64,000 nt of DNA from Mesostigma viride (Eukaryota > Streptophyta > Mesostigmatophyceae > Mesostigmatales > Mesostigmataceae). Positions 41,161-52,769 of this stretch are shown in pieces; position 1 is the first letter of the stretch, and every line of letters starts with the position of its first letter. A model generated the notes under the pieces. It was not told where the DNA came from, did not search any database, and was given only the letters and a program-made list of their open reading frames with translations. A program made the translations under genes and the position numbers. The stretch is from positions 312,001-376,000 of the forward strand of contig RPFO01000366.1 in NCBI GenBank assembly GCA_009746045.1. The letters are read 5' to 3'.

Positions 41161-41264
41161 TTGATAACCCTGTCGGACAACCGGCGCGGGAAACTCCACT
41201 CAACTCAACCTAAACGTCGCCGGTCGCATTTCCGCCCTCTACTGTACAACCTTTCCCGTCCCCC

Positions 41265-41445
41265 CATGCGGATCCCGTCAAGTAGAATCCCGTGAAAAAG
41301 AATCCCGTGGAGTAGAATCCCGTCAAGTTTATCCCGTCAACAGTATTCCGTCTAGCAGTCGTCAGTCACTGAATCCTGTCAATCCCGTCAATCCCGTCAA
41401 TCCCGTCAATCCCGTCAATCCCGTCCAGCGGCGGAGTTTAGTAAA
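41265..41445. repeat. AATCCCGTCA short repeats (array 1)
   Basis: Irregular tandem copies of AATCCCGTCA, with GTAGAATCCCGTG variants and five consecutive TCCCGTCAA units at about 41385-41430. It matches the second array. Confidence 0.85.
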
Positions 41446-42084
41446 TCTCTGCCCAGGATCCTAGCGTGATCATGTCAGGTAAAATCTGTCAGGTAGCTCC
41501 CGTCAAATAGGCCCAGCTGTAGTTGGATCCCGTCACAATACCTTTTTCATATCCCAACTCCAAGAACTAAGTTGGTGCGAATGGCGAACTTTTTGACGAA
41601 ATTATTTACCATGACCGTTGAGAAGCTGGGTTTATAGGGTAGGACAAGTGTATCCCGTCTAGGGCTCCGCCCCTAATTAATAAAAAAGTCGCTTTTTCCG
41701 TAAGACGTCCTATCTAAATTCGACCCCTACTGGCCTAGGCTATTCCCGCCCTTTGATCTGCCATAGATGACTTTCAAGTTCCACTATCAAGAGGTCGCAT
41801 TCCCACGTCGCCGCCTCGCCGCTCTTTGGATCCACTATTAATAACCCTGTCGGACAACCGGCGCGGGAAACTCCACTCAACTCAACCTAAATTAAACGTC
41901 GCCGGTCGGGTCGTCCTCTACAAACTTTTCCGGGTAAATGGGTATTTTTATCAACCAATAGGAATATCGTTAGGTGAAGAGGTACCACGTATCACTGAGG
42001 CCGACAACCAGCGCAGGTACCACGTATCAACCAGCTGGTTACCAACCTAGTCCTCTACAAACTTTCCCGTCAGTCCCCCCATGC

Positions 42085-42262
42085 GGATCCCGTCGTCGGA
42101 GTAGAATCCCGTGAAAAAGAATCCCTTCGAGTAGAATCCAGTGAAAAAGAATCCCGTGGAGTAGAATCCCGTCAAGTTTATCCCGTCAACAGTATTCCGT
42201 CTAGCAGTCGCCAATCACTGAATCCTGTCGATCCCGTCAATCCCGTTAATCCCGTCCAGCGG
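42085..42262. repeat. AATCCCGTCA short repeats (array 2)
   Basis: The duplicate of array 1 with fewer terminal copies; same order of variants including AGTATTCCGTCTAGCAGTCG. Confidence 0.85.
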
Positions 42263-42512
42263 CGGAGTTCAGTGAATCTCTGTCCACGATCCTCGTGATA
42301 ATGTCATGTAAAACCCGTCAAGTACTAGCTCCCGACCAAGTAGTCTCAGCTGTAGTTGGATCCCGTCACAATACCTTTTTCATATCCCAACTCCGCGAAC
42401 TAAGTAGGTGCGAATGGCGAATTTTGTACCATGACCGTTGAGAAGCTCGGCGAACTTTTCGACGAAATTTCGTACCATGACCGTTGAGAAGCTCGGATTA
42501 TAGGGTAGGATA

Positions 42513-43963
42513 CCTGAAAATGGCCCTGTGCGAGATACCTGAAAATGGCCCTGTGCGAGCAATTCCTTTCCAGAACCTACCTTTTCCGCAATGGAGCTGA
42601 CGGCAAGTTTTCCGACCGCGTATCTGACGCCCCTTCTTCGGCCAACATGGCCGGCTGGCCTCGCCCCCGCCTTCAGCTCGCAGCTCTCTTTACCCTTACT
42701 AAGCGCTCTGCCGCGGACCTCCTGCAACCCGCCCCCATTACCGAATCCACCTTCCTCCGCCACCTCCACGACGCCCTCTCAGGCAGCACGTGACGCCCAT
42801 TGCTGCAGATGTGGCGGCAATTGGCGGCACGCTGGCTGCTGAGCTCCCCACCATCCCCACCGCCACCGGCCGCCGCCCTCCTCGCCTCCCCCCCCCCCCC
42901 CCTCCGCCTCCACCGACTCCATCATCGCCCAGCTCCGCGACATCGACCAGCGTCTTAAGGACAACGCCATTGCTATCGAGGTTCTGCAGAACACCGCAGG
43001 CCTCACCGCCCAGGCGGTGAAGGACATTGCCGCCAAGCCAGCCCCGGCTGGCCTGGCCGGCGATGCTCCTCCCATCACCACTGACCTGGGCGGACATGCT
43101 TAAGTAACACACCACCTCCACCACCTCCGCCGTCGCAGCCCAGCTTCAACGGCAGACGCTTGACCTCCGCGAGGAGGCCGAGCTCGCCAAGCGCAGCCTC
43201 AACGTCATTGTCAAGAATCTCAAGATGGAGGAAGGTGAGAATTCCGAGAAGCTTAAGCGCGTGCTTTTGAGAGAGAAATCCTTGATCGCATGGGCCTTAC
43301 TGGTGAGATCGAGCTGGCCGCCCACCGCCTTCCCCGCGCGCGGGGTAAGGCAGGGCCGCCCCCGCTCCTTCTCACCTTTAAGACCCCGGCGGACAAGATT
43401 TCTTTTCTCAGACGCCGCAAGCGGCTCGAGAAGACTCTCTTCACCCTTGATGACGACTTGACCCTGCAGCGCAGCAACAACGGCGACGGGAGCTATGGCC
43501 GACCTACCTCCAGCTCCGGCAGACCAAGGCGGGGCAGCCGGTGTACTGGAAGGGGGCGGCCATCTACGTCGGCCACAACTGAGCCCTGGCAGGCGACCCC
43601 CGCGGCCCCAGCGACTCCAGACGCCCCAGCTTAGGGGAATACAGCAGTAGTAGTGTAGAATAGATAGACCGTGCCGGCCATGTGCACGTACGCCTCCTAG
43701 AGGCCCTATCCTAGCTAAGCCACTCGCTTTATTTAATCATGTACATGTGTGCCTATGATGAGCCACACTCCAGATGATGCCTAGCTTTATTTAGTTATGT
43801 TGTGCCCATGCAGGGAGTAACTCTCTGCTGAGACGCCATGCCCTAGCTTCTTTGTATAGCTATGCTGATCTTCCCCCCCATGACAGGCTCCCCCTTCGCT
43901 GGGCATAGCTTGAAGATCATGGGGATGCACGTGCCCTGGTGCACCTAGAGCAAGGCATTGCAT
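42513..43963 (+). mobile_element. 5'-truncated family B LINE copy, ORF1 only
   Basis: Begins near 42560, after a doubled GATACCTGAAAATGGCCCTG segment. It carries ORF1 fragments and the family B 3' UTR up to GCACCTAGAGCAAGG, where it stops short of the hairpin and tail found in complete copies. Confidence 0.75.
42590..43633 (+). pseudogene. LINE ORF1p-like fragment, family B
   Basis: Shows ITESTFLRHLHDAL, PIAADVAAIGGTL, IDQRLKDNAIAIEVLQNTAG (the last frame-shifted by sequence around it), then the C-terminal domain AAHRLPRARGKAGPP, RRRKRLEKTLFTLDDDL, broken by frameshifts near 42790, 43070, 43270 and 43465. It is the same protein as 60829-62251. Confidence 0.75.
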
Positions 43964-44806
43964 TACCGAAAGAGGCAACATTCGTTTCCCTTGAAAATTC
44001 AAGTACAACGGACGGCGCGCAAATTTCAGCGTACGGACTGATCCAGGACCGGATCGACCAAACCCGATCTGCCCAAATCTGCCCAAATCTTTCACTTCAC
44101 GAGTCACTACCGGATCTGTACGGCACCTGCGGGCCGACTTCCTGATTCCGTGGACTCCGAGCATAGAACATTTTTTTCTGAGACGGCAGGCTTAGTCTTT
44201 AAATTAGACCAACCTCGGGCAGTGTTCGATGGCATGGAAGCTCTTGCTGTCGTTTAAACGGCGCTGTCAATCAAGTCTGTTGGTTTTTAATTTTGACAGG
44301 ACTCGCCCAGCATGTTTTCCGCATGTTTTTAGCTCCAGGAGTTATAACAGCTGTAATATCACCAGTGGAATGCGGGAGGGGAGGTCGGGCTTAAGGAAAA
44401 CTTTCTTTCGTTGTCATGCCACCATTCAAGCTCCGTGGTTACATGCACGACAGTGTAAGGCCCCTTCAAGAGAAGTTTCTGCGATCATAGACCGATAGTG
44501 CGCCACCGGTAGTGGTAGAGAAATTTCATGCGTTTCTTGGAACGCCTATAGGCTTAATGACGGCTAGGCAAACGAGCTACTATCTCGCCCCGGCTAATCT
44601 ATGAAACGTAAGTGTGCCGCCTTTCCCGTGCGCAAGTGTGGGGATCTCAGCGGGTCATTCGTTGTCACGTTTACGAAGCGTCTACCCATGTGTTCCATGG
44701 CAAACGCGGTGTGCCTGGCATCCGCAATGTGCTCTGAGCATGGGTGTGTTCGGCATTGGTCTCGGCCGCAGCTTGTCAGGCCCTGGGTCGCGATGCACGA
44801 AGCACG

Positions 44807-44842
<36 letters not shown>

Positions 44843-45164
44843 ATGACTCTTTGTGTCCGTAGCCAGTGTTGCCGCTTTAGTTCTGATGTATGACTTGCAT
44901 CGCAGCACTTTGATATCAACACGGCTCACATTACCAGATTACTAGCAACACTGGTTACATGTTGCAAACTGCAGTGGTATACAAATAATATTACAAATGC
45001 AAATAATCTGTACATAATATACAAAAGAGATGTCAATAATCTGCATTGAAGAAGATGCAGGTGTTTGACTGTGCATGGAGGCAAGAGCTGCTTGTTGATA
45101 GCAGCCACCGCCATGGGCTATGTTGTGTCACTTTCACATATATTTGCCCATCGTCGTTTTCTTC
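43964..45164. repeat. No gene seen; (GT)n near 44806
   Basis: Contains a ~26-bp (GT)n run at 44806-44832. Short open frames show no domain. Confidence 0.5.
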
Positions 45165-45275
45165 AGCGCTGTAGTGCATGATGGCAGTGCCACAACAATC
45201 CATGCCAATGATTTGTCATGATGGGGGGAAAGGATGACAATTCTACCTGGCTGTTTGACACGTGCATGCTTGACT
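45165..45275. repeat. Left copy of a ~115-bp direct repeat flanking the microsatellite
   Basis: Shares CAGTGCCACAACAATC, GGGGGGAA.GATGACA, TACCTGG.TGTTT and CACACGTGCATGC-type blocks with 46528-46650, in the same order and orientation. Confidence 0.75.
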
Positions 45276-45394
45276 CGCTCACCCAGCCACTCCCTCCCTC
45301 ACGCACCCACGCAAGCAAGCACACCCACATCCACACTGTCCCACGCACCCAAGCACGCACACCCACCCACCCAGACAGCCAGACACACACACAT

Positions 45395-45404
45395 GTCTCT
45401 CTCT

Positions 45405-45490
<86 letters not shown>
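45395..45490. repeat. (CT)n microsatellite
   Basis: About 45 CT dinucleotides with two interruptions near the start. Confidence 0.97.
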
Positions 45491-45493
<3 letters not shown>

Positions 45494-46341
45494 CACCCAC
45501 CCACCCACCCACCCACCCACCCACCCACCCACCACACCCACCCACCCACCCACCCACCCACCCACCCACCACCCACCACCCACCCACCCACCCACCACCC
45601 ACCCACCCGCCCGCCCCCCGCCCACCCACCCACCCACCCACCCACCCACCCACCCACCCACCCACCCACCCACCCACCCACCCACCCACCCACCCACCCA
45701 CCCACCCACCCACCCACCCACCCACCCACCCACCCACCACCCACCCACCCACCTGCACCCACCCACCCACCTGCACCCACCCACCCACCCACCCACCCAC
45801 CCGCCCGCCCGCCCCCCCCCCCCACCCACCCACCCACCCACCCACCCACCCACCCACCCACCCACCCACCCACCCACCCACCCACCCACCCACCCACCTG
45901 CACCCACCCACCCACCCACCCACCCACCCACCCACCCACCCACCCACCCACCCACCCACCCACCCACCCACCCACCCACCCACCCACCCACCCACCCACC
46001 CACCCACCTGCACCCACCCACCCACACCCACCCACCCACCTGCACCCACCCACCCACCCACCCACCCACCCACCCGCCCGCCGCCCGCCCGCCCCCGCCC
46101 ACCCACCCACCCACCCACCCACCCACCACCCACCCACCCACCCACCCACCCACCCACCCACCCACCCACCCACCCACCCACCCACCCACCTGCACCACCC
46201 ACCCACCTGCACCCACCCACCCACCTGCACCCACCCACCCACCCACCCACCCACCCACCCACCCACCCACCCACCCACCCACCCACCCACCCACCCACCC
46301 ACCCACCCACCCACCCACCCACCCACCCACCCACCCATCCA
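45494..46341. repeat. (CCCA)n microsatellite, ~850 bp
   Basis: About 200 CCCA units with scattered CCA, CCCG and periodic CCTGCACCCA interruptions. Its G-rich strand is minus, the same chemistry as the GGGT array at 7811 but inverted. Confidence 0.97.
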
Positions 46342-46527
46342 TCAAACATGCATGCACGTCTAGTGTCTCTCCATTTGAGCACCTGTCCTTACACCCCCGC
46401 AGTGGCAGCCAAGCGAGGAAGCAACCAAGGGACCAAGCGAACCCCCCAACTGCCCGACATCACCGGAATGTACCGTCCGGAATGTTCGTATGGCGCGTTA
46501 ATTGCACAAATACCTGCCCCACATTTT

Positions 46528-46650
46528 CTTCAACGCTATATAATGCATTATCGCAGTGCCACAACAATCTGGGCTCTGAGATATTGAATCATACGGGGGG
46601 GGGAAGATGACAGGCATACCTGGATGTTTCACACGTGCATGCCTGAACGG
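46528..46650. repeat. Right copy of the ~115-bp direct repeat
   Basis: Diverged partner of 45165-45275. The pair brackets both microsatellites. Confidence 0.7.
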
Positions 46651-47995
46651 CACATGGATTATGAAACAAATTGAAAGCACGGGCGCACAACATCAACCAA
46701 TATCATAACTTATTTTACTGTACAAGGTAAGGTTCATTGGTACCACATGCATTACTGGACAACTTGGGAGTTGGGTTTGATATGGCCTGCAGGCTATCTA
46801 TTGTGAAAACTGCAAGGCATGCTGGTATGGCTACTAAGTGGAACACCATGAATGGAATCCCTAGGAACACCAAGCCTAGTAATGTAAATTACAGGTGGCA
46901 CAACTGGCACACACCACATCGTGGCAAATATAAGCCTGGACTGCAACAGATGATGGCATTTTCCTGTTATGGCATGGTCGATCGGAGGGAATTTTCAACT
47001 GTTAATGCCGATGGACAATGTGAAAGTTATTCCACATAGGGCGGCCCGGCACTCAGCTGCTAACGTCTAGCTGACAACAAGCTTCACGGCCGAATCAGGG
47101 ATGCAGCGTCCACTATTAAACCAAGGCATATGAAAAAAAATTCCTGCACAACGTCGGCTTACCGATGGTTGTGGTTAGCATGCGTGAACAAGAAGATTGT
47201 GTGGTTTGTACGCCAGTCTGATCCGGCGACATGGCAGTGGCTGCCGGCCAGCACATGCGCATGCCATTCGACATGCTGAATGGGGGGCTGTGCGTTAAAA
47301 TCAAAATGAACATGACAAACATCTCATGTAAGAAATTTATATACAGCTTTCTGTCTCAAGCCAAAAAAGGGTGTGTCGTCATGCAATATATCAGTCCTGC
47401 CAGCCATAAACCTTAACTCCTAATCTGGAATTCACAATTGGCTTGTTTGAATCACACGCATAAACAAAGAAGTCGACACATGTCTACGGAAGCGGCATTT
47501 TGAACGTGAGATTGGATTGATTTGCCGTTTGGTTAGTAAGTTTCCCAGACTGCCATCGCTAGCAAATTTACCATGGCTAGCAGGTGCTGAGGTGCATTTT
47601 TTTGCTTAGGCAAGAACGGGACCATTTTTCTTTAGTCTAGCGCAAAAAAGGCTAAGCATGGGCGGGTCGACATGGCGTCGCATGGGCCGTGAGGCCGGAC
47701 TTGAACGGACGATAGTGTTGTACTAGGTCAGGCTGAAAATGATTCCACCGTTTTCCTTTTCTGATTCCACCGTTTTTCCTTTCCGATTCCTTGGATGAAA
47801 TCTGGCCGAATCAGACAGAATAGTTCCTGCGGTGCCAAAAGGGCGGTTACGAAAATGTGTGGCTGGAGTTTGTGCGAAGGGTAACTACTTTGACTGGTGC
47901 GCACTTGAAACTAGTCGGCATTGCTAGATGCCGCGGGGGTACACTCCAACTTGAAAGCCGGACGTCTTGGGGGTCAAGGCTTGGCTTTCGGTAAT
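46651..47995. other. No gene seen
   Basis: Mixed-composition spacer. The frames at 46737-47039 and 47231-47416 have no recognisable domain. Confidence 0.45.
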
Positions 47996-47997
47996 GC

Positions 47998-48136
47998 AAT
48001 GGTCCTTTACATCCCCACCCTTGCAGGAAGTAGCTTAGGATGTATGATAGGCCATATCATGCCCCCTCTCCGGGGCTATGTGCTACATATATACGGCTCC
48101 CAACGGAGTTATGTTACAATTCAATTCAATTCAATA
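47998..48136 (+). repeat. Family B LINE 3' end fragment
   Basis: Last ~140 bp of family B: GGTCCTTTACATCCCCACCC to the hairpin GGCTCCCAACGGAGTT (about 48096-48110) and an (ATTCA)n tail to 48135. Confidence 0.85.
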
Positions 48137-48714
48137 CCTGAAAATGGAAACCACCGAAAAGGTCTAGCTATAGTCAGTTGACCATTGCGTACGTATACTC
48201 TTTCCATGTTTCCAAACCTCCAAGAAAACTGCACACGGTGCAAAGGCAAAACTCCGTAGAACATCACGTTCCATGTGCCACGCGAACCGAACACCCACGT
48301 ATGCCAGTAAACATCACGTATACTGTAGCGACGTGACGGTGGGGACAACAAATCCAGTGCCAAGCTAGCTCGGAAAGGCCGCAAAGTAGATATGGCATCA
48401 CAGGGTTCAGATGCTAGGTTGCACGAGGGTAGGGTAGCAGAAGCTAGGAGTTATTCTCGTCATTTTTTAGCACAGGATCTACCAACAGATTAGTATCCTT
48501 TTACTTCTCCCGTCATGCGTAGCTGGCGCTTGATAATTTTAGAGTACGTCAGCACATGACGTAATGTGGCCACCATTCATATCGATCCGTCGGGTGTGAA
48601 CTCGGAATCTCTGGCATGGCTCAGTACGTGCATGCCATGAACGTGCTTATGCTTTCAGTGTTTGTGACAACGAGGCCGCGGGTGCATTGTAGCTGCCATC
48701 CACCTAACATCCAA
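48137..48714. other. No gene seen
   Basis: Spacer without recognisable features. Confidence 0.4.
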
Positions 48715-48900
48715 CTTTATTAATTAATTAAACACGCGCACTCCCTTAATTGGGGAGTCACGGAGCACCTGAGTGTGCACAACAGGTACCTAGGGGGGCA
48801 GCTAGAGACCCCCCCCTTCCCTCAATTAATTAATTGAACATAGCTCCGTGAGGAGCATATGTAGCACACATAGCCCTGCCGGAGTACATGGCGGACCTTA
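48715..48900 (-). repeat. Two LINE 3' ends in minus orientation
   Basis: Tail 48717-48731 with hairpin CTCCCTTAATTGGGGAG (48741-48757), then tail 48823-48836 with hairpin GCTCCGTGAGGAGC (48843-48856) and the GTAGCACACATAGCCC block. Both read from tail to hairpin, i.e. reversed. Confidence 0.75.
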
Positions 48901-48944
48901 ATTAAGTACATGGCGGACAAGAGTGTTGTTTAATTCTTAAAAAC

Positions 48945-49195
48945 GTACCGCAAGAAGCTCTCGACGGCCGGACTAGCTCGCTGCACGCTGGATGACGACC
49001 TGACCCTGGCCCAGCAACAACGGCTACGCGAGCTATGGCCGACCAGTACCTCCAGCTCCGGCACAGCGCAGCTAGGGGGGAAACCGGTATATACTGGCGG
49101 GGGGGCGTCATCCCCGTCGACCACAAGCCCTGGCAGGCACCCCCAGCTGCCACGTACCCCAGTCTAGGGAATATAATAGCAGTAGTGTAGATTAG
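48945..49195 (+). pseudogene. LINE ORF1p C-terminal fragment
   Basis: CGCTGGATGACGACCTGACC through CTATGGCCGACCAGTACC to the AGGGAATATAATAGCAGTAG block of the 3' UTR. Diverged from both major families and full of small indels. Confidence 0.65.
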
Positions 49196-49252
49196 TAAGG
49201 CTTAGCCTACCACGCGGCCCACGCGCATGTGCGCCCATATAATGGCCATGGA

Positions 49253-51345
49253 TGATTAATTAATTAATTAATAGACACGTGACTGCGTCACGTGAGCATA
49301 AGTCCTCAGTGGGAGGGGAACATGGGATGGAATGGATGGTGTAAGCTATCTAGGTCCTAGTTACAGGGGTGTGGGCACCGCGGCCCGAATCGCTATGAAT
49401 GCCATACTTGGTCACACGCGGAGCCCCACAGGCTTGGGGGTGGTCTCCTTCATCACTATACTTGCCATCTATCCTTGCGCACCATCTGCCTCCATATTAC
49501 AGACAAACCAGGAGGCTGCCCGAGTGTGAGCCCGTCACGTCTACATGTCACGTGTAGTGTAGCACATGTCCATGCCGAGTCTATCACGAAAAGTCCACGG
49601 GTGGCGGCCCTGCCGCGCGCGGCCTGGGGCACGCCAGGTGAGGACATATTGCCCAGGCTCAGTGGGCGGGCTTGGTGCCAGCTAGTCCGTATCTGATGTA
49701 TCTACCTGATCTGTGCGGGCCAGGTGCCCAGCTAGGCCCAGGCGCCTGTGCCTAATAATGTGGGAAACATAGGGCAAATCAGCGTACAAACCCTCATTAC
49801 TAATGCGCAAACCAAAGGGGATGTTAAGGGCCTTGCGCAGCATCTTGGTGACGGCGCCGTCGAGTCGTTGCCTCCAGCTCCTGCGTCGGTGTCCAGGTCT
49901 CGGCGCCGTAGGTCAGGATCGTCAGAATGACGACCTTGAAGAGGTCACGCTTGACGATCTGGGGTAGGGCGGGGTTGCTCCACCAGCGGCGGTGGTCATG
50001 GAGGTGCGCCCACGCCATGCCGATCCGTGTCGTCAGGTCGTCCTTGCAGTCGGGAAGCCATCTGCCGAGCAGCTTGAAGCGGCCTGTCGAAGGAGGGTAG
50101 TTGACCTCGGCATCGTCTATAAGAGGCGGAGTGTGGGTGGGGGCCCTGCCATGCCGAGGGCCAGGGCCTCAGTTTTGGGGCTGATTTCTAGACCAACCGC
50201 CCCGAGCCTCGAGCGCCAGGCAGTCCAGCCAAAGTTGGGCAGACTCCGGTTTCTCGATGAGCGTGATGTCGTCGGCATAAATGAGGTCAGCTAGTAAATT
50301 CAGCTTGTTAGTCGCCCCCCCTTCTCCAAGCTCGTTCGTGATCGCCAGGCCAGGGGCACGGCCTCAGTGCAATTCTAGCAAAGCGAGCACGTGCCTGGCG
50401 CATAACATAATCCACTACAATAATAAACAGGTACGGCGACAGGATGCAACCCTGCCAGACGCCGGTCTGCAGTGGGCATGGCGGGGTAATGCCGGCCGTG
50501 TTGAGTGCGCACCGAAGTGGTCGACCCCTCATACAGCGTGGGGATGACGGTAATCAGTGGAGTGGGGACGCGAGCGCGAGCAAGTACAGCCCATAGAGCG
50601 TCCCAGAGGACAGAATCAAAAGCCTTGATGAAGTCGACGACGATCATGATGGCGGGAAACTCACCAGGTTGCAGGAGAGCGATTTCCTCGAAGAGGCGAC
50701 GCGCCACGAAGATGCCCCATGACAGTGTTGCGCCCAGGACGGAAGCCCATTTGACTTTCCCCAAGGTGCATGACAGTCGAGAGCAGAACGAAGGCGGTTG
50801 AGGATCATGCGCATGAACAACTTGAGTGCGGCGCTCTGGATGCAGACTTCCTCTGTAGTTGGCGGGCCGGGTTGTCAGGGGAACCTTTGTTTTTGTACAG
50901 CATAATACCGGCGGTAGCTGTGCTGCCACTCAGCTAGGAATCGGCGGCGCCGTCGGCAAGCAGGATCCGGTTGCAGACGTCAAGCAGGAACCCCGTGAGC
51001 GCCGTCAGCGTAATCACCGGGGCTGGGAGCTGGTCAGGTCCATTGGCGGCGTAGAAGCGGAGTTGCTTGGCGGCGGTGCTCAGCTCGAGCTCGGTGAACG
51101 GCGGGAGCTCGTTGGGGTCGGCCAGGGTTTCCGTCAGGGCTGGATACGTGTAGTCCTGCTAGCTCAGCGGCGGGCGGCGTGGGCGGCGCAGGGACATCCG
51201 CAGGCGCTACTGCCATGCAGGCGTGCGGCCGCCAGAGGGCCAAGCGGCGGAGGCGGCGGGGGGGCGCCGAGCAGCCGGGACTGGGAGGAATACCACTGGT
51301 CGAGCTGCGGCTGCGGTGAGCCAGAGAGCGTCCGCGGATGATGCA
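49253..51345 (-). pseudogene. LINE ORF2 reverse transcriptase (minus strand, degenerate)
   Basis: Reading on the minus strand in shifting frames: MIVVDFIKAFDSVLWDAL (motif A, about 50590-50650), TGVWQGCILSPYLF (about 50410-50460), LIYADDITLI (catalytic box, about 50262-50285), then VVILTILTYGAETWTPT (about 49895-49945) of the C-terminal region. These are hallmark motifs of L1/jockey-like RTs, different from the RLE element at 2.4 kb. A reversed (TTAA)n tail at 49253-49271 is its likely 3' end. This RT is a candidate source of the machinery that mobilises the ORF1-only copies nearby. Confidence 0.75.
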
Positions 51346-51389
51346 GTAGAATTTAGCCACGCCCTGCCTATAATGGGACCCCCATGGAT

Positions 51390-51632
51390 GATGCATTGAG
51401 AATTTAGCTCAGCCCTGCCTACACAGAGAGTCACTAGTCTGATGAGAAGCCATGCCCTAGCCTTGGTATAGCCATGAAGATCTTCCACCCCATGACGGGC
51501 CTTAATCGGGCTCTGAGAGATTGTGGTGCATGGTGCAGGTGCCCCTGCTGCACCTAGAGCAAGTCACTGTTGTTTACATCCCTGACCCTTGCAGGAAGTA
51601 GCCCAGAATTCATTAAAAGCCATATCAAGGAG
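51390..51632 (+). repeat. Diverged family B 3' UTR fragment
   Basis: Shares AAGCCATGCCCTAGCC, TATAGCCATGAAGATCTTCC, GCACCTAGAGCAAG and CCTTGCAGGAAGTAGC with intact family B copies, then merges into the dispersed repeat at 51633. Confidence 0.7.
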
Positions 51633-51800
51633 ACAACCATGGCGCAGGCCAGAAATCGGGAGAATCCGGACCATGGTCGGAGCTCTAGCTAGCTCGAGCC
51701 TGCCGTTATCTTGTCCGCGTGTTCGAGTCGTTCAGGATGATGAATATGAATGGTGATGGAAATGTGTAGGCTTGTGCATTGTTTTTATGGCTTGCTTACG
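51633..51800. repeat. Dispersed ~170-bp repeat (copy 2)
   Basis: Partner of 39615-39785; includes an extra CTAGCTAGCTCGAGCC patch. Confidence 0.7.
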
Positions 51801-51819
51801 TGTAGAGCGTAAAAGCCAT

Positions 51820-51892
51820 ATGCCCCTTCTTCTCCGGGATATGTGCTACATCATATACTCCCAACGGAGCTATGTTCCTAATTAATTAATAG
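51820..51892 (+). repeat. LINE 3' end fragment
   Basis: ATGTGCTACAT, hairpin ACTCCCAACGGAGC (51857-51870), then an (ATTA)n tail to 51892. Confidence 0.75.
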
Positions 51893-51928
51893 CCCTGAGA
51901 AGAGGTATATATGGGTTTGTAATACAGT

Positions 51929-52757
51929 CTTGCGCTTTTGAGAGAGAAATCCTTGATCGCATGGGCCTTACTGGTGAGATCGAGCTGGTCGCCCACCGCC
52001 TTCCCCGCGCGCGGGGTAAGGCAGGGCCGCCCCCGCTCCTTCTCACCTTTAAGACCCCGGCGGACAAGATTTCTTTTCTCCGACGCCGCAAGCGGCTCGA
52101 GAAGACTCTCTTCACCATTGATGACGACTTGACCCTGGCGCAGCAACAACGGCGACGGGAGCTATGGCCGACCTACCTCCAGCTCCGGCAGACCAAGGCG
52201 GGGCAGCCGGTGTACTGGAAGGGGGCGGCCATCTACGTCGGCCACAAGCCCTGGCAGGCGACCCCCGCGGCCCCAGCGACTCCAGACGCCCCAGCTTAGG
52301 GGAATACAGCAGTAGTAGTGTAGCATAGATAGACCGTGGCCATGTACATGTACGCCTCCTAGAGGCACTATCCCAGCTAAGCCATGCGCTTTATTTACTC
52401 ATGTACATGTGTGCCTATGATGAGCCACACTCCAGATGATGCCTAGCTTTATTTAGTTATGTTGTGCCCATGCAGGGAGTAACTCTCTGCTGAGACGCCA
52501 TGCCCTAGCTTTTGTATAGCTATGCTGATCTTCCCCCCCATGACAGGCTCCCCCTTCGCTGGGCATAGCTTGAAGATCATGGGGATGCAAGTGCCGTGGT
52601 GCACCTAGAGCAAGGGTCCTTTACATCCCCACCCTTGCAGGAAGTAGCTTAGGATGTATGATAGGCCATATATGCCCCCTCTCAAGGGCTATGTGCTACA
52701 TATACTCCCAACGGAGTTATGTTACAATTCAATTCAATTCAATTCAATTCAATACAG
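51929..52757 (+). mobile_element. 5'-truncated family B LINE copy with intact 3' end
   Basis: Starts inside ORF1 and continues through the stop, the full family B 3' UTR, the hairpin ACTCCCAACGGAGT (52704-52717) and an (ATTCA)n tail to about 52753. Confidence 0.85.
51961..52299 (+). CDS. LINE ORF1p C-terminal domain fragment (112 residues)
   Basis: Uninterrupted from MGLTGEIELVAHRLPRARGK through RRRKRLEKTLFTIDDDLTLA and RRRELWPTYLQLR to ATPDAPA-stop. It is nearly identical to the end of the 61628-62251 frame. The copy lacks the ORF1 N-terminus through 5' truncation, so it is not an independent gene. It is the cleanest example here of the nucleic-acid-binding domain. Confidence 0.8.
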   Translation: MGLTGEIELVAHRLPRARGKAGPPPLLLTFKTPADKISFLRRRKRLEKTLFTIDDDLTLAQQQRRRELWPTYLQLRQTKAGQPVYWKGAAIYVGHKPWQATPAAPATPDAPA

Positions 52758-52769
52758 TCTTCCATCCAG

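Larger units (their letters stand above)
39930..42512. repeat. Tandem segmental duplication of a ~0.85-kb unit
   Basis: Unit 1 (39930-41642) and unit 2 (41643-42512) share, in order: ACAAGTGTATCCCGT, GGGCTCCGCCCCTAATTAA, CCTACTGGCCTAGGCTATTC, GGATCCACTA...ATAACCCTGTCGG, AACCGGCGCGGGAAACTCCA, the CCCGTCAA arrays, and ACCGTTGAGAAGCT. Unit 1 is longer mainly because an 805-bp transposon sits in it. A reversed fragment lies at 35716. Confidence 0.85.

Noticed and set aside
40626-41199. Minus-strand frames of 80-140 codons
   Set aside because: They lie inside the TA-flanked transposon, overlap each other in different frames and have no transposase motif.
45163-46610. 400-residue His/Pro/Thr or Gly/Trp/Val proteins
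   Set aside because: Translations of the CT and CCCA microsatellite.
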